Shown one piece after another: positions 38,475 through 49,927 of a DNA stretch of 64,000 bases; position 1 is the first letter of the stretch, and each line of letters starts with the position of its first letter. The stretch covers positions 3,286,001 through 3,350,000 of the forward strand of contig JAPEUQ010000002.1 in NCBI GenBank assembly GCA_027946365.1, written 5' to 3'. This DNA is from Kalmusia sp. IMI 367209 (lineage: Eukaryota > Ascomycota > Dothideomycetes > Pleosporales > Didymosphaeriaceae). Made by a program: the position numbers and the translations under genes. Below the pieces are notes generated by a model. The model ran no database searches. It saw only the letters and a list, made by a program, of their open reading frames with translations, and was not told the DNA's origin.

Positions 38475-41400
38475 GCTGTGACGGGCTTGTCATGGACCTT
38501 GGGGGACCTCCCCACAGCCATCTGATGCCAGCAGCCGTCGTACAGGTGTAAGAAGGCGCTGGCTGCGACTGGGGCGTTTTTGCCACGTCTCACAACGCGC
38601 CATGGCTGCGAGTGGCATGTGTAAAGGTGTGCGAGAGACGCTTGCTGCGCGGCTATCTGGTGGTGGTGGTGGTGTGAATCACTGCCGCGGCATCCAGAGG
38701 CAAGGCTGGGTGCCATGGCCGCCGTACGCCAACATGTGGCTGGGTCGGTAGCCACCGTGGACAACGAGGCTGTCACAGTTCGCATGGCGAGCGCATGGGC
38801 GTTGAGAACGGCAGGCGCCCCGTGCGGTGAATCATGAATCAGGTGACGCCGACGTGGACATGGCCGTCGCCGGCTCGCCATGATTGACGCGATATGGCGA
38901 TAAAGACCCCCCCGGTCCAATGTTTCAGCGCGCCAGACGGACGACCTTTCGTGTGCCCGTGTGCCCGTGTGTGCGTGTGTGCGTGCCCGCAACACGCCGT
39001 CCCCAGCGCCCTGGGAAATCATCGACCTGTCCCATGGCCAGCGAGACACGAGTTCGAATATTGGACGTCGCCGTGTGCGCTGCGAAGGATTGGGAGGCCG
39101 CGAGGCGTGACTTTGCTGTCCAGCCCGAAGCAGCTAGCCCCGCCAGCACATCATTCACACCGCAAGAGCCGTGTCCTATCACCAGCGGAGGCGTCCCACG
39201 TCCAACCCCAAGCCCGTGGTACAACCGGCACGTTTGGCCAGGGAAGGCTCTCGCCAGCCTGCGTCGTGAGCATCGCTGAGTGGAGGCTTGCGGCGCCTCG
39301 CCCCAGCCGTGGCCCCCCCCACCGCACTCTTGATTCGCGTTGCTGGCTGACAGATGAGGGCACACGCTCGAGTCTCCACGTAGCACCATCGCCCTCGTTG
39401 AGGACGCTCGCTTGGAGCACACAGGTCCGCTGGATGATGCGCGTCCACTCGTCAACGAAGGGGCCCCGCTGAGCTTGCCAGCGCGCGCGCGCGAGGTCAA
39501 CAAGACGTCCTCCCCCAGCCGGTCCTCCAGGCCGTCGGTCTGCGAAAAGCAGCCACCCAACCACCGCGTCTGCAAACCGTCCAGGATGCGCGGGCACGGC
39601 CTGCCGTCCGTCCATCCCGCTCGTTTTGGGGCGCCATCCCTGCTCGTGCTTTGGTGCCATTGTTGGATCATAGCGGCGGGCATTTAGCCTGAGGTGGAAT
39701 TCGCGGTGCTCGCTCCAACCACCTCGTCCTCCTGTTGGCCTGCCCGAAGCATCAAGGCCCGTCTTGAAAGCGGAAAGACGGGCGAGGGTGCTCGTTCGGC
39801 GCACCGACGGCAGTTGGCAACACGTTTCAGAGAGAGAACGTGGCTGTCCGTTCCAGTGTCAACGTCTCGCACCAGGCGTCGCTGTACTCGAGCGCCCGCC
39901 TGGCCTCGCAGAAGCGGCGCAAATCATCGCGTCTAGCGCTCCACAAAGCGCAGCAGCGGTCCACCCGCAAAAGGCGATTCTGGGCCCGCTGTGAAAACGT
40001 TTCGGACAGGGTTCTGCTCCGATCACCTGCCGGGTTGGCGTCGACATGGACGTCTTGTAGGTCTGCAGCTTATGTAATGGGGCGGCGCCGGCTTCTCAAC
40101 GAGAAGCGGACCCCTACACGACAGTCGCTTTCCGGTCGCACCAAGCTCATCCTAGCGACTACAATGGGACATGTAAACGCCAGTCCATTCCTTTGTACGG
40201 GGGGGGCGGAAGGGCGCCTTAGGCAGAGCAGAGCTCCGTGGACCGTCGCCATCGGAGCTGGATTGCGATATCAGTTCGCGCATGCTAGGAATTTCTCCGG
40301 CCGCGCTGAGTGGTCGTCCTTCATTCAGCCGTCCGCTCCCTATCGAGACCCCAGCCGACGCCAGCGCCAGCGATGCTGTTGTAAAAAAAAAAAAGTAGAC
40401 GCCCGCTAAGTTTAGAGCAGATGCCTGCCAGTCGTCACGTCTTCATCCCGTCGATCGACGACGACAACGCCGGCGGGGCGTTGAGGAGCGCAAAAATAGC
40501 AGTGTGCTCCGCTGTCTCTCTCTCGCGTCGACCATCGTCCAGTCCAGTGCTGTCTGCTGTGCTTCCAGCCAGTCGCTGTCAGGTGGCTGATGCCAGTGCT
40601 GGTGGAGTCTGCTTCGCTTGCGTGCATAGCTCGTTGCTGTGCTCTGTGTAGGCGTCGCGGGCCTGTCCCTGTCGCCCCCGTCCCATCCACCACCCCCCCT
40701 CTGCCCTTGTCTGATCAGCCCAGTCAGCGCGCTCTATAGAGCTTGTCCGTGCCCCCAGTGCGAAACGGGCTCTGCCTCTTCACGGGACTCACCTCTCGGC
40801 CCAGGCATGGTGCGCAGGCCGGCCCACCCATCTGATCCTCTGCTCACGCTCCCCACCAAGCCCGAATTGATTTTAGATTGTCTCTGGTCCGGACGGCCTG
40901 TCGAGGCCTGCCGTGAGCATCCCCAGAGATCTCCACCACCCGTCTTTTAGGTACAGAGCACCTGCGCCCTCGCAACCCGCTTTCACTGAGCTCTGCGCCT
41001 GCTGGCCGACTGTCTTGCTGCCGCCCACGCCCACCCGCCTGCGCTGCTGCTTGTGCTGCGAACTCGCGCCGTCCCGCCCACGCAGCAGACCAGACCCTCC
41101 TCCCGGGCGGCGTTCGTGCGCACTGACTTCGCGAGCGCGAGCCCTGGCACGCTGTCCACGAAAAGACAGCCATCCTGGTCAGATTGCACCGCGGGCTGTG
41201 CGCTCCTCGCCTGTCTCGGTCAGCCCTCTTAGCCTGCGGCCTGCCTGCTTTTCGAGCCTGCAGAGAATCCTGCACTGCAGCATCGCCGTCGAGAACGACT
41301 CCCCTCCGCACTCAGTAGCAGCAGCCATCGTCGCCGCAGGCTCCAGCCTTGCAGTCGTGTCCGCTCGTTGAGCAATTGGGTCAGTGTTTGATTTCCTTCT

Positions 41401-41808
41401 GGTTCCGTCCATCAGTGGCAGCCGGGCCTCGCCCCAGCGAAAGCCCGCCTTTCGCCTATCTGGTCTGGTTGACGCTCGGCGCTAGCGTCGAAGTCACATC
41501 CCAACCACCTCCGCCTCTACACACCCGCTCTCCCCACAGCAGCCGCGAAAAGCCTGCTGCTGCTGCTCACCTTGCCCCCGTCTGCTGCGAGAGCTCGCCC
41601 ATCCCGTCAATGCCCTCGTTTCTCACCACCGCTTCCTCGAGCCCGTACTGACCCCGCGACGCGTAGTGTTGTTGTTGTTCCCTCGGCGCCGCAGCGAGCA
41701 GCAGTATCGATACTCTCTAGTGCTCGGCCCGCAGCTTAACGAGCGCGACGACGTTACGACCGGTTACGAAGCAGCCGCACGCACGCCCACGTCGCGCACC
41801 TTCAGCAG

Positions 41809-41886
41809 ATGCTCCCCGTGGCCGCGCGCTCTTCTTGCTATTCTTTCGCCCGGGCCATTGTCGCACCGTCTCTTTGCCTGTGTTGA
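41809..41886 (+). promoter_or_regulatory. candidate upstream ORF (25 codons) in stuA leader
   Basis: An ATG at 41809 opens 25 codons ending at TGA 41884-41886, about 1 kb before the stuA start. Whether this lies in the transcript is unknown; if it does, it could lower translation of stuA. Confidence 0.3.
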
Positions 41887-42242
41887 ACCCGAAGCCCAAA
41901 AAGTATCATCAGTTTTCGCGAGCTCTTCCGGCTTTACGACCGCGACGACCTAACGACGTGCCTTTTGTCCCGTTCAGCATTGTTTGCAGCGTTCAGTTCT
42001 TCCAGGCGGCTACGCGTGCACCGAGCATTCCTCGCTCTGCCCGCTCGAGATATTCTTCGGTCAGTGTGTTTCACCAACTCTCCTGTATTACCACCTTTGC
42101 AGCGCGCAACGCGGAGACCCGTCTTGACGACGCCCGGGCAGCGCTTCTGTGCAGAGCTCGTGCCCGCTCCGCGCGTCGGGCTTGTTTGCCCACGTGTTTG
42201 ACCGCGTTTTGTTGGTCCGCCCTGCACCTGACCGACGAGACC

Positions 42243-42263
42243 ATGTTGAGAGCAAACAATTGA
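42243..42263 (+). promoter_or_regulatory. candidate minimal upstream ORF (6 codons) in stuA leader
   Basis: ATG at 42243 with a favourable context (ACC before the ATG) encodes MLRANN and stops at 42261-42263, 626 bp before the stuA ATG. In Aspergillus nidulans short upstream ORFs control stuA translation, so a similar role is plausible but unproven. Confidence 0.35.
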
Positions 42264-42888
42264 CTTGCGGTGTAGGAAAATTCGCCTTGTCAACCACATC
42301 GTGTGAAGCTATAACAGCAGCCAGCTATCTCTCCGGCTACGTGCGCAGATTCTGCAACCTACTGCTGTAGACCACTCTGCCTGTTTCCGAACATCACGCC
42401 AATCTCGGTTATCTAGACGTTGACTCGAGGAATCTCCGCAAGGGAATTTCTCGATCACACAGCAGCGCACCACCGTGTCTGTCAATACCGTAAAGCTGGC
42501 TCAGCCACTGCCTTCAATCTCGTCGGTTCACGCCCGAGGCCCTGTCGACGCCTGGTACAACTCCCATTACTCGGCCAAGCCTGCAGTATCCAGCGAGCGT
42601 CTACCGACCCTTCCACAGATCCAATCGCACGCGAGCGGATCATCCACTTCCTCTTCGCCTCGGGGTGGATCTTTCAGCGCGTCGTCAATTGACAACGGAG
42701 GCACCAGTTCCAACACATCTTATTCTGCCTCGGTCAACGGGCATACCACGGGCTTCAAGACCCCCTCACCGGAGCAGACCCCGCAGTCCCTCAATCGCAA
42801 CGGTCAGCCATTGAATGTGCAGTCGCATCAAGGCTCTCCGTACGGTAATCAGCAAAGCTACGGCTACCCCCCCGAGGGCTACAACAGC

Positions 42889-44950
42889 ATGAACCAGATG
42901 CAATCGTACCCTGACGTGCATCAACCGCAAATGTCTGCTGCGACTGCCCATGCACCGGCTTCGGCCGCACCAGGAGGTCTCTCCCACTACGCGTATCCTT
43001 CCCAGCCTTCATTGCTCCCTCCGGGACCGCAATATGGGTCTGCGCCTTCAGGCTACCCGCCGTATGGTTACCCTGGCGGTGTCCCTTCTCAGCTACCTGC
43101 GTCTTCATCAATGAGCAACGCTCTAGTTCCTCAATCGATTCAACTTCCTGGTAGGTAGTTCCTGTATTCGTTGCCGAGGGTATCACCACTGACTGATGCA
43201 GCGATGGCTCCTACGGCGCCTGCACCCTCTCATCCAGGCTCACAGAGTTACCAATCTCACACCTTTGATCACACTGGGCAGATTGCACCTCCGGGGATGA
43301 AACCTCGGGTGACCGCTACCCTTTGGGAAGACGAGGGAAGCCTTTGCTTCCAGGTGGAGGCCAAGGGCGTGTGTGTAGCCAGACGCGAAGGTAATTGATG
43401 TCTTTCCACCCGAGCTACCTCGGGTCGATGCTGACACAAGGCCTAGACAATCACATGATTAACGGCACAAAGCTCTTGAATGTTGCGGGAATGACCCGTG
43501 GACGTCGTGATGGTATCCTGAAGAGCGAAAAGACGAGACATGTTGTCAAGATCGGCCCTATGCACTTGAAGGGTGTCTGGTAAGCGAGCGTCAAATTCCG
43601 TGTCACGGTCCACTACTAACCTATACTACTAGGATACCATTCGAACGAGCTCTCGAGTTTGCAAACAAGGAGAAAATCACAGAGCAGCTGTACCCCCTCT
43701 TTGTACATGACATTGGGGCGCTCCTCTATCATCCCTCGAACCAGACGAGGGCAAGTGTAGGCGGCGCTGCTATGGCTGCTGTTGATCGTAACCGGAGACC
43801 TGACCCTATGCAGTCCAATCGGTATCTGACTGGGCCGACGACATCGCAGCCTCCAGCGCTGCACCATCACCATTCGATGAGTAACCCGGTAGGAGCGGCC
43901 ATGTCCCAACCTCCTCACGCCATCCAGCCGCATCCGTCTTCGGGACGCCCTGGCCTCGATCGAGCCCACACGTTCCCCACGCCTCCCACAAGCGCGTCGA
44001 GTATCATGGGTATGGGTAACTCGGGAAGTTCATATGAGTGGAGTAATGCCAACGTGCAAAACGTCCCAGGAAACCAACCTTTGTCCATCGATACCGGTCT
44101 AAGCAACACTCGCTCAGTCCCCACGACGCCTGCGAGCACGCCACCCGGGTCTGTTCAACAAGGTATGTCTTATCAGACAGCTCAGAGTTACGATGGCTCC
44201 CGACAGATGTATTCGGCACCACCATCCCAGCCACCCCAATATCACACGCAATCTCAGCAGATGATGGGCTACACGAAGTCCGACATGGCACCGCCTGCCC
44301 GGGCTCCCGATCAGGGTGACGTCAAGCCTGCTGATGGCATCTTGTCCCAAAACGACGACTCTGTCAACCACGCAAGTGGTGGGGACGAGGGCGACAATGA
44401 GCACGAGTACACGCATTCTAACGCACCTTACAATGGCAATCGAGCACCCTATGCGTACAACTCTGCCCCTGGACCCGGTCCTATCGCAGGTGAGCACTCC
44501 CATCTATCTCCAGAGATGACGGGCTCGCCCCACCAAAACGGATCCGGACGTGCAACCCCGCGTACGACAACGACGGGCCAAACACAATGGACTTCGGGCT
44601 ATCCGACGCCTCAGCGTCAACCCGGTCCCTCCAGCAATCTGTACAGTGTCATGAGTGACACACGTACAACCAATGGAAACGCACAGCCTGATAGTTACCC
44701 ACCCCCTGGGTCAGTGTCCCAATACCCCAGCCAAGGGTACGCTACAAACGGCGTAGCGCCCGGGAAGCGCGGCCGCGACGATGAAGAGGATCCCTACGGC
44801 CGCCCCGGCAGTGTCCAAAGCGAGGACATCGATGGCCTGAAGAGGCGAAAGACCATGGACGGCGGAGCTGTCGTTCCACCGTATGGTCAAGATTCCAATC
44901 CGGGACTCCAACGTGCGCGTACCATGGCTACGCAGCGCGCCCGCAGATAA
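42889..44950 (+). CDS. stuA: APSES-domain transcription factor StuA
   Basis: A regulator of conidiation, cell patterning and secondary metabolism. Four exons, 42889-43150, 43202-43390, 43447-43579 and 43633-44950, give 633 residues. The APSES (KilA-N-like) DNA-binding domain reads [60 protein letters not shown] and [20 protein letters not shown]; the DNHM and WIPF junctions are created by splicing. The N-terminus [11 protein letters not shown] matches the usual StuA start. The C-terminal half is Pro/Gln/Ser-rich, with nuclear-localisation-type basic clusters [10 protein letters not shown] and [10 protein letters not shown]. The same frame stays open upstream to 42424 without an ATG and looks coding (Ser/Gln/Pro-rich), so a longer isoform spliced from an upstream exon is possible. 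Confidence 0.94.
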
Positions 44951-46337
44951 CTTACCTCATCCCATTAGCGTTTAGGTGGAGTCTTTGTCAATTCTTAGTT
45001 CGCGATAGAATGGTCCGCAGGTTTCAAGCATGCGTTCTTTTAGGAACTACCAGTGGTGCCGTCGCAGCAACTTCGACATGCAACATTCCGACGCCGAGGT
45101 ATGATGGAACTACCTTGCACCAACACTACTACACTCCTTCTCCCCACGGGAATTTCTTTGTGTCAAAATTATTCTTCCCTTCTGTGTTCCTCCTCGGTTC
45201 TTTTTTATCTCGGGGCATTTACGACTTAACGACCTTCGTCTAGAAACTGCGCGTTTCGAACCACCATATCTTGGACTTTTACTTACGATATACGACTCCC
45301 TGCATGCTCGGCATAAGCATATGCAATATCTGAGGGCGCTATTGCTTAATGTTGCGGGTGACGATTCTGTACTTTCTACCAAACACTTTCCTTCGATGTG
45401 ACGACGCGGGCTGGGAGATCGATGATGGAGGGTCGCCCTGCCACGCCCAACACACGACGCCAAAGCAATCTAGTCGGGCGAAAGTATATTTAACAGCGAA
45501 CAAAAAACATATATTCCCGGCGTATGGCAGTGCGGCCATCGGCAATGACCCGAACGACGATACATAGTTGGGCATCTGACGACATTTGCAGCGAAACGGT
45601 GGCGAAAATGCGTTCCCTCGTTACCGACCAAGCACACCCGTCCTTTGCTAGTTCTGTGGTTTCCGGCGCGCATTGTTTGACGATGCGAAGATTCAAACGA
45701 CGTGACGGGATGCAGACGACGCGACGATGATGTTTTGGGGTAGTATGTTCATGGAAGAATCATTATACTTAACTTTTGTTTCTGTTGGCGCGGCGCAGCG
45801 GGTTGGATTGAAACAAGGCATGCGTTGCGCTGGCCTGGGTATTCTTTTGAGGACTTGTGTTTATCTGGATCCGCCAGCGACGTGCTATGATGACCGATAA
45901 TGAGAATCAAAAGCTGTTCTTTCTGATTTGTGTGTGCATGTATGTGACGCGACGTGCTGACATTGGCCATGCAATGCTCGGAAATGGGTGTTGGCATAGT
46001 CAGTATGGAGTTGTGCGCTTTGTGAGAGTGCTGGCTGTTACATGCTGACGTGGATAAGTGCGTGGTCTTCCAGGCTACCATGGTGATTTGGGACTGGTGA
46101 CTTGTAACGTACGACTTGGAGGTCGGCCGGCTTAGTAAGGCGCCTTGCCCCTCGAGCCCAAAAGGCTGGGCGGATGACGACGTGGGGTCGTGCGGGTAAG
46201 GCAGCAAAACAAGAGCACAACATTGACACGGAACGCGCAAACACGCTGAGGCTGAGCCAGGCAGGAACTTTGCCGCACCTATTTCAGCCCGCGATCCTCT
46301 TTCTCTGCACACTATACACCCGACCACCACGCCCGCC
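44951..46337. other. intergenic, 1.4 kb, stuA 3' flank and fimbrin promoter
   Basis: No gene recognised. The minus-strand frame 45749-46555 is long but overlaps the fimbrin 5' exons antisense and has no motif. A pyrimidine-rich stretch precedes the fimbrin ATG. Confidence 0.5.
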
Positions 46338-48464
46338 ATGAACGTAATCAAGCTGCAGAAGTGCGCCCCCTCCTTCGTGTTCCATGCCGCTCCGCGCAAT
46401 TCCACGATGCTGACCACAATGCGCACAGAAAGTACCCACAGTTCCAGCAGGGCGAGATTTTCGGCTTGCAGGATGCCTTTCGCAAGCTCGACATCGACGA
46501 CAAGGGCTACCTCGACGAAGCGACCGTGATCAAGGCGACGCAGCAGTCGGAGCACCAGCCGTACGACGTCGTGCGCCAGGCCCTAAAGGAGGTCGAGCTC
46601 GATAGCTCGCGGCGCGTTGAGCTTGACGACTATGTCGATGTGCGTAGAAGGAAAAGGGTCATGTTACAGGCCAGTGACTAACCGTCGCCAGCTCATCTCC
46701 AAGCTCCGCCAGTCCTCACCCGCCCAGCAGCGCATGAACACGGGCCCGACCCGAGCCGCCGCAGGCAGCGCGCCCTCGACTCCCGGCCATGCCCACAAGA
46801 CCAGCATCGGCGCCGGAGGCGGCGGCGGCAAGATTCACGTCCAGGGCTCCTCCGCCAATGTCACCCACACCATCAACGAAGATGAGCGCACTGAGTTTAC
46901 CCGCCATATCAATGCCGTGCTCGCTGGCGACCCAGACATCGGCGATCGCCTGCCGTTCCCGACCGACACCTTCGAGATGTTCGACGAGTGCAAAGACGGA
47001 TTGGTGCTGAGCAAACTGATCAACGACAGTGTACCGGACACTATCGATGAGCGTGTGCTGAACAGGCCGGGCAAGAAGATCAAGACGCTAAATGCCTTCC
47101 ACATGACGGAGAACAACAACATTGTTATTGAGTCGGCCAAGGGTATCGGGTGCTCTGTGGTCAACATTGGAAGTGGAGATATCATAGAGGTGCGAGAGCA
47201 TCTGATCCTGGGTTTGATCTGGCAGATCATTAGGCGGGGTTTGCTCGGCAAGATCGATATCAAGCTGCACCCGGAGCTGTACCGCCTACTGGAGGACGAT
47301 GAGACGCTTGAACAATTTCTCCGCTTGCCACCGGAGCAGATTCTTCTGAGGTGGTTCAATTACCACTTGAAGAACGCCAAGTGGAACAGGAAGTGAGTCG
47401 AGCAATCGCCCAGACTATTGACATTAAACTGATTTCCCAGGGTCACCAACTTTTCTACCGACGTGAAAGACGGCGAAAACTACACTGTGCTTCTGAACCA
47501 GCTTGCTCCCGAAACATGCTCCCGCAGCCCACTTCAAACCCACGATCTCCTCCAGCGAGCAGAACAAGTGCTTCAGAATGCCGATGCCCTCGGTTGCCGC
47601 AAATTTTTGACACCCACCTCCCTTGTTGCCGGAAATCCCAAGCTCAACCTTGCTTTCGTAGCCAACCTCTTCAATACCCACCCTGGCCTTGACCCTATCA
47701 CCGAGGAGGAGAAGGCAGACATCGATGACTTCGATGCCGAAGGAGAGCGCGAAGCCCGTGTTTTCACTCTATGGCTCAACTCTTTGGATGTGCAACCGGT
47801 TGTTCAATCATTCTTCGAAGATCTCAAGGACGGGACCATCCTCCTACAAGCGTACGACAAGGTTATTCCCAATAGCGTTAACTGGCGTCATGTCAATAAG
47901 CCTCGGGAAGGACAGGAGCTCATGCGCTTCAAGGCCCTCGAGAACACTAACTACGCAGTCGAGCTTGGCAAGGCGAACCAATTCTCCCTGCCGGGCATCC
48001 AGGGTGCCGACATCACGGATGGCCAACGTACCCTCACCCTTGGCCTTGTATGGCAGCTCATGCGAAGAGACATTGTGAGCACGCTCAAAGGCCTCGCGCA
48101 GCGTCTGGGCAAGCGAGAAATCTCAGATCAAGACATGATCCGCTGGGCTAACGACATGGCGAAGAGGGGCCAAGGCAACGGCACCCAGATCCGCTCCTTC
48201 AAGGATAACTCCCTTGCCAACGCAATCTTCCTGCTCGACGTGTTGTCCGGTATGAAGAGCAGCTACGTCGACTACGATCTCGTAGCGCCTGGCAGGAACG
48301 ATGACGAATGCTACCAGAACGCCAAGTTGGCGATCAGTATCGCGAGGAAGATGGGTGCTACTATTTGGCTGGTACCTGAGGATATCGTAGCCGTGCAGAG
48401 TCGTCTAATCACCACGTTCATTGGTAGCTTGATGGCGACGAGCGAGCGGATGGGCGCGCAGTAG
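46338..48464 (+). CDS. SAC6: fimbrin, actin-filament bundling protein
   Basis: Cross-links actin filaments in patches and cables and supports endocytosis and polar growth. Four exons, 46338-46360 (23 nt), 46429-46639, 46692-47392 and 47441-48464, give 652 residues, the usual size (about 640). Order of domains: N-terminal EF-hand-like region (FRKLDIDDKGYLDEATVIKA), then four calponin-homology domains in two actin-binding modules. Visible CH landmarks are KDGLVLSKLINDSVPDTIDE, HLILGLIWQIIRRGL, LLRWFNYHL, LWLNSLDVQPVVQSFFEDLK, LTLGLVWQLMRRD and MIRWANDM. The tiny first exon MNVIKLQK joins to KYPQFQQGEIFGLQ across a GTGCGC...CACAG intron, which fits the family N-terminus. No lesion is seen. The yeast name is used; aspergilli call it fimA. 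Confidence 0.94.
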
Positions 48465-48731
48465 AGCTGCAGGGGGTCGAATTGTCTCTGTGTATAGATG
48501 AAGCTGGATCCAGGATGACGACGAGGCGATGAGGTCGTCGATTTCCTTGTGTGTGGGGAGGTCGGCTGGTTTGGACAAAAAGAGCGGGCTGGTATTGCTT
48601 ACCTTTTTTTTTCTCTTCTCGTGCGAAATCAACTCAAAATGCTTGCTATCAGCTTGGTCGCAAGTTGCTACTCGCTTGCTAAGTGTCCGTTTGCCTTTGA
48701 AATCTGACTTCTGAATATATATGAAGCTGGC

Positions 48732-49052
48732 CTACGTCCCCCACCGACTTCCCTTGCACACGGCCACGGACTGCACTGTTCTGCGCTCTTCTGGTGCTTC
48801 GAATGACAATTTGCACGCGCTGAGTCCCTTCCAAAATCGACTGGGAGGACCAGCAGCTATAGTGCGTGTGCATACAAAGTAGAAAAAGCCCACGGAATGG
48901 GCCACATAGAGAGCTTCGTACGAGAGCATGGTATGCTTCGATGATCTCCACGGACACGGTTCATGTGTTTCCTGGGCATTCGGCGCGATACTCATCCCTG
49001 GGACGAGCCCAAAAGAAGCTATGATTAGTAGCATGAGCTGCATGCGTCTCAT
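48732..49052 (-). CDS. candidate small secreted cysteine-containing protein
   Basis: A single-exon ATG-to-TAG frame of 106 residues. It begins MRRMQLMLLIIASFGLVPG, a basic-hydrophobic stretch typical of a signal peptide, with a possible cleavage near SIA/PNA at residues 22-26. Four cysteines (33, 61, 80, 99) could form two disulfides. A second moderately hydrophobic stretch (GFFYFVCTRTIAAG) lies at 55-68. No family is recognised. Residues around QETHEPCP resemble the C-terminal end (QETREPCL) of the neighbouring minus-strand gene, in the same reading frame, through a short duplicated segment. Size, signal peptide and surroundings would fit a fungal secreted effector-like protein, but a chance frame is a real alternative. 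Confidence 0.4.
   Translation of the reverse strand: MRRMQLMLLIIASFGLVPGMSIAPNAQETHEPCPWRSSKHTMLSYEALYVAHSVGFFYFVCTRTIAAGPPSRFWKGLSACKLSFEAPEERRTVQSVAVCKGSRWGT
48930..48993. repeat. copy 1 of an imperfect ~64-bp direct repeat
   Basis: This aligns without gaps to 49864-49927; most differences are transitions, and GACACGGTTCA and GTGTTTCCTG are shared exactly. Both copies are read by minus-strand frames in the same phase. Confidence 0.6.
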
Positions 49053-49881
49053 AGTGGGTGTAAAGTTTGTTCCAGCGCGTTGGGTGGAGGGTACATGTTT
49101 TGCCTGTGTTCAGAGCCAAACTGCCACGCCTCCAACGCCGCAAGCTAAGTAAACAGGCCGTCGAAGCTTGGAAGAAAGAGTGCGTACTCGCAGCTGACAT
49201 GTCTAAAGCCTTGCGTCTCTGGGCTGGCTACACAGATCTACTCCAGACTATGTCCAACCTTCAAGGGAGCAAGACAACTTTCTCTTCCTAGTACGTTTTG
49301 TTTTATGCGGCAATTATTATGAGTTTGACGAGCTTAGTGTTGACATTCCAAATAATCCCATCTCGGATCGCCGCGAAAGTGCATACTGATAAAGCTAGAG
49401 CATGTCTCGATAAAGAAAGGTCATAATGCTTCTCATCTCGAAGCCGAAGACTTAAAACTAACAGAAACCCAAGGAAAAAGAGGATTACGCTGGCTGGGAA
49501 AAGAATTCGCCAGGTAATGATACTGGTAGCAGGATCATCAAACGTATCCGAGCTGTAGCCCCATCGAAGGGAACAACAGACAGGGACAAGAGAAGGATCT
49601 AGTGTAGGTTCTGTGACACAGGGCAGGAATATAAAGAGCCTACAAGTATATGGGATGGGAATTATCTTGGGAAGTGTCTTTCAGACAAGCGAGAATGTTA
49701 GGACTCTAAAAAGACAGTGGACAAGGTTACACGTGACAGTCCACACAGACTTCAGGTTGACACAGATTTCATGTTGAGAGGCTGATAATGTTTGTATTTT
49801 CTGCAGTAGGCTGGTAGCTCCCTTTATAACTAATTGAATGGCCTAAATCGAAAGATATCTCTGGGTGTACTTCAATGATGT
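49053..49881. other. intergenic, no gene recognised
   Basis: Low-complexity and AT-richer sequence with no supported frame; it lies between two minus-strand genes. Confidence 0.45.
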
Positions 49882-49927
49882 CTACAGACACGGTTCACGT
49901 GTTTCCTGCGCAATCCACGAAATACTG
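49864..49927. repeat. copy 2 of an imperfect ~64-bp direct repeat
   Basis: Partner of 48930-48993, 934 bp away in the same orientation. It includes the 3' end of the Gln-Gly-Thr repeat gene, including its stop codon. Confidence 0.6.

Larger units (their letters stand above)
34339..42888. other. 8.5-kb region without recognised gene; stuA regulatory and leader region likely at right
   Basis: Left part (34.3-37 kb) has ordinary composition, middle part (about 37-41 kb) is GC-rich with many long chance frames on both strands and simple repeats (GTGTGCCC/GTGTGCGT near 38951-38989, GGT/TGG near 38650), and right part (about 40.6-42.9 kb) is pyrimidine-rich. None of the frames shows a domain, conserved motif or consistent splice structure. 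By analogy with Aspergillus stuA, which has a long upstream leader with small ORFs, the right part probably includes the stuA 5' leader. A homopolymer of about 12 A lies near 40383. Confidence 0.45.

Noticed and set aside
38150..39804. Several long overlapping frames on both strands
   Set aside because: High GC content reduces stops in all frames; no domain, no consistent splice sites, and the frames overlap each other.
40844..42263. Overlapping frames in the pyrimidine-rich stuA upstream region
   Set aside because: Composition-driven open frames without motif; better explained as leader or promoter sequence.
45749..46555. 268-codon minus-strand frame
   Set aside because: Overlaps the fimbrin 5' exons antisense, has no motif and low-complexity composition.
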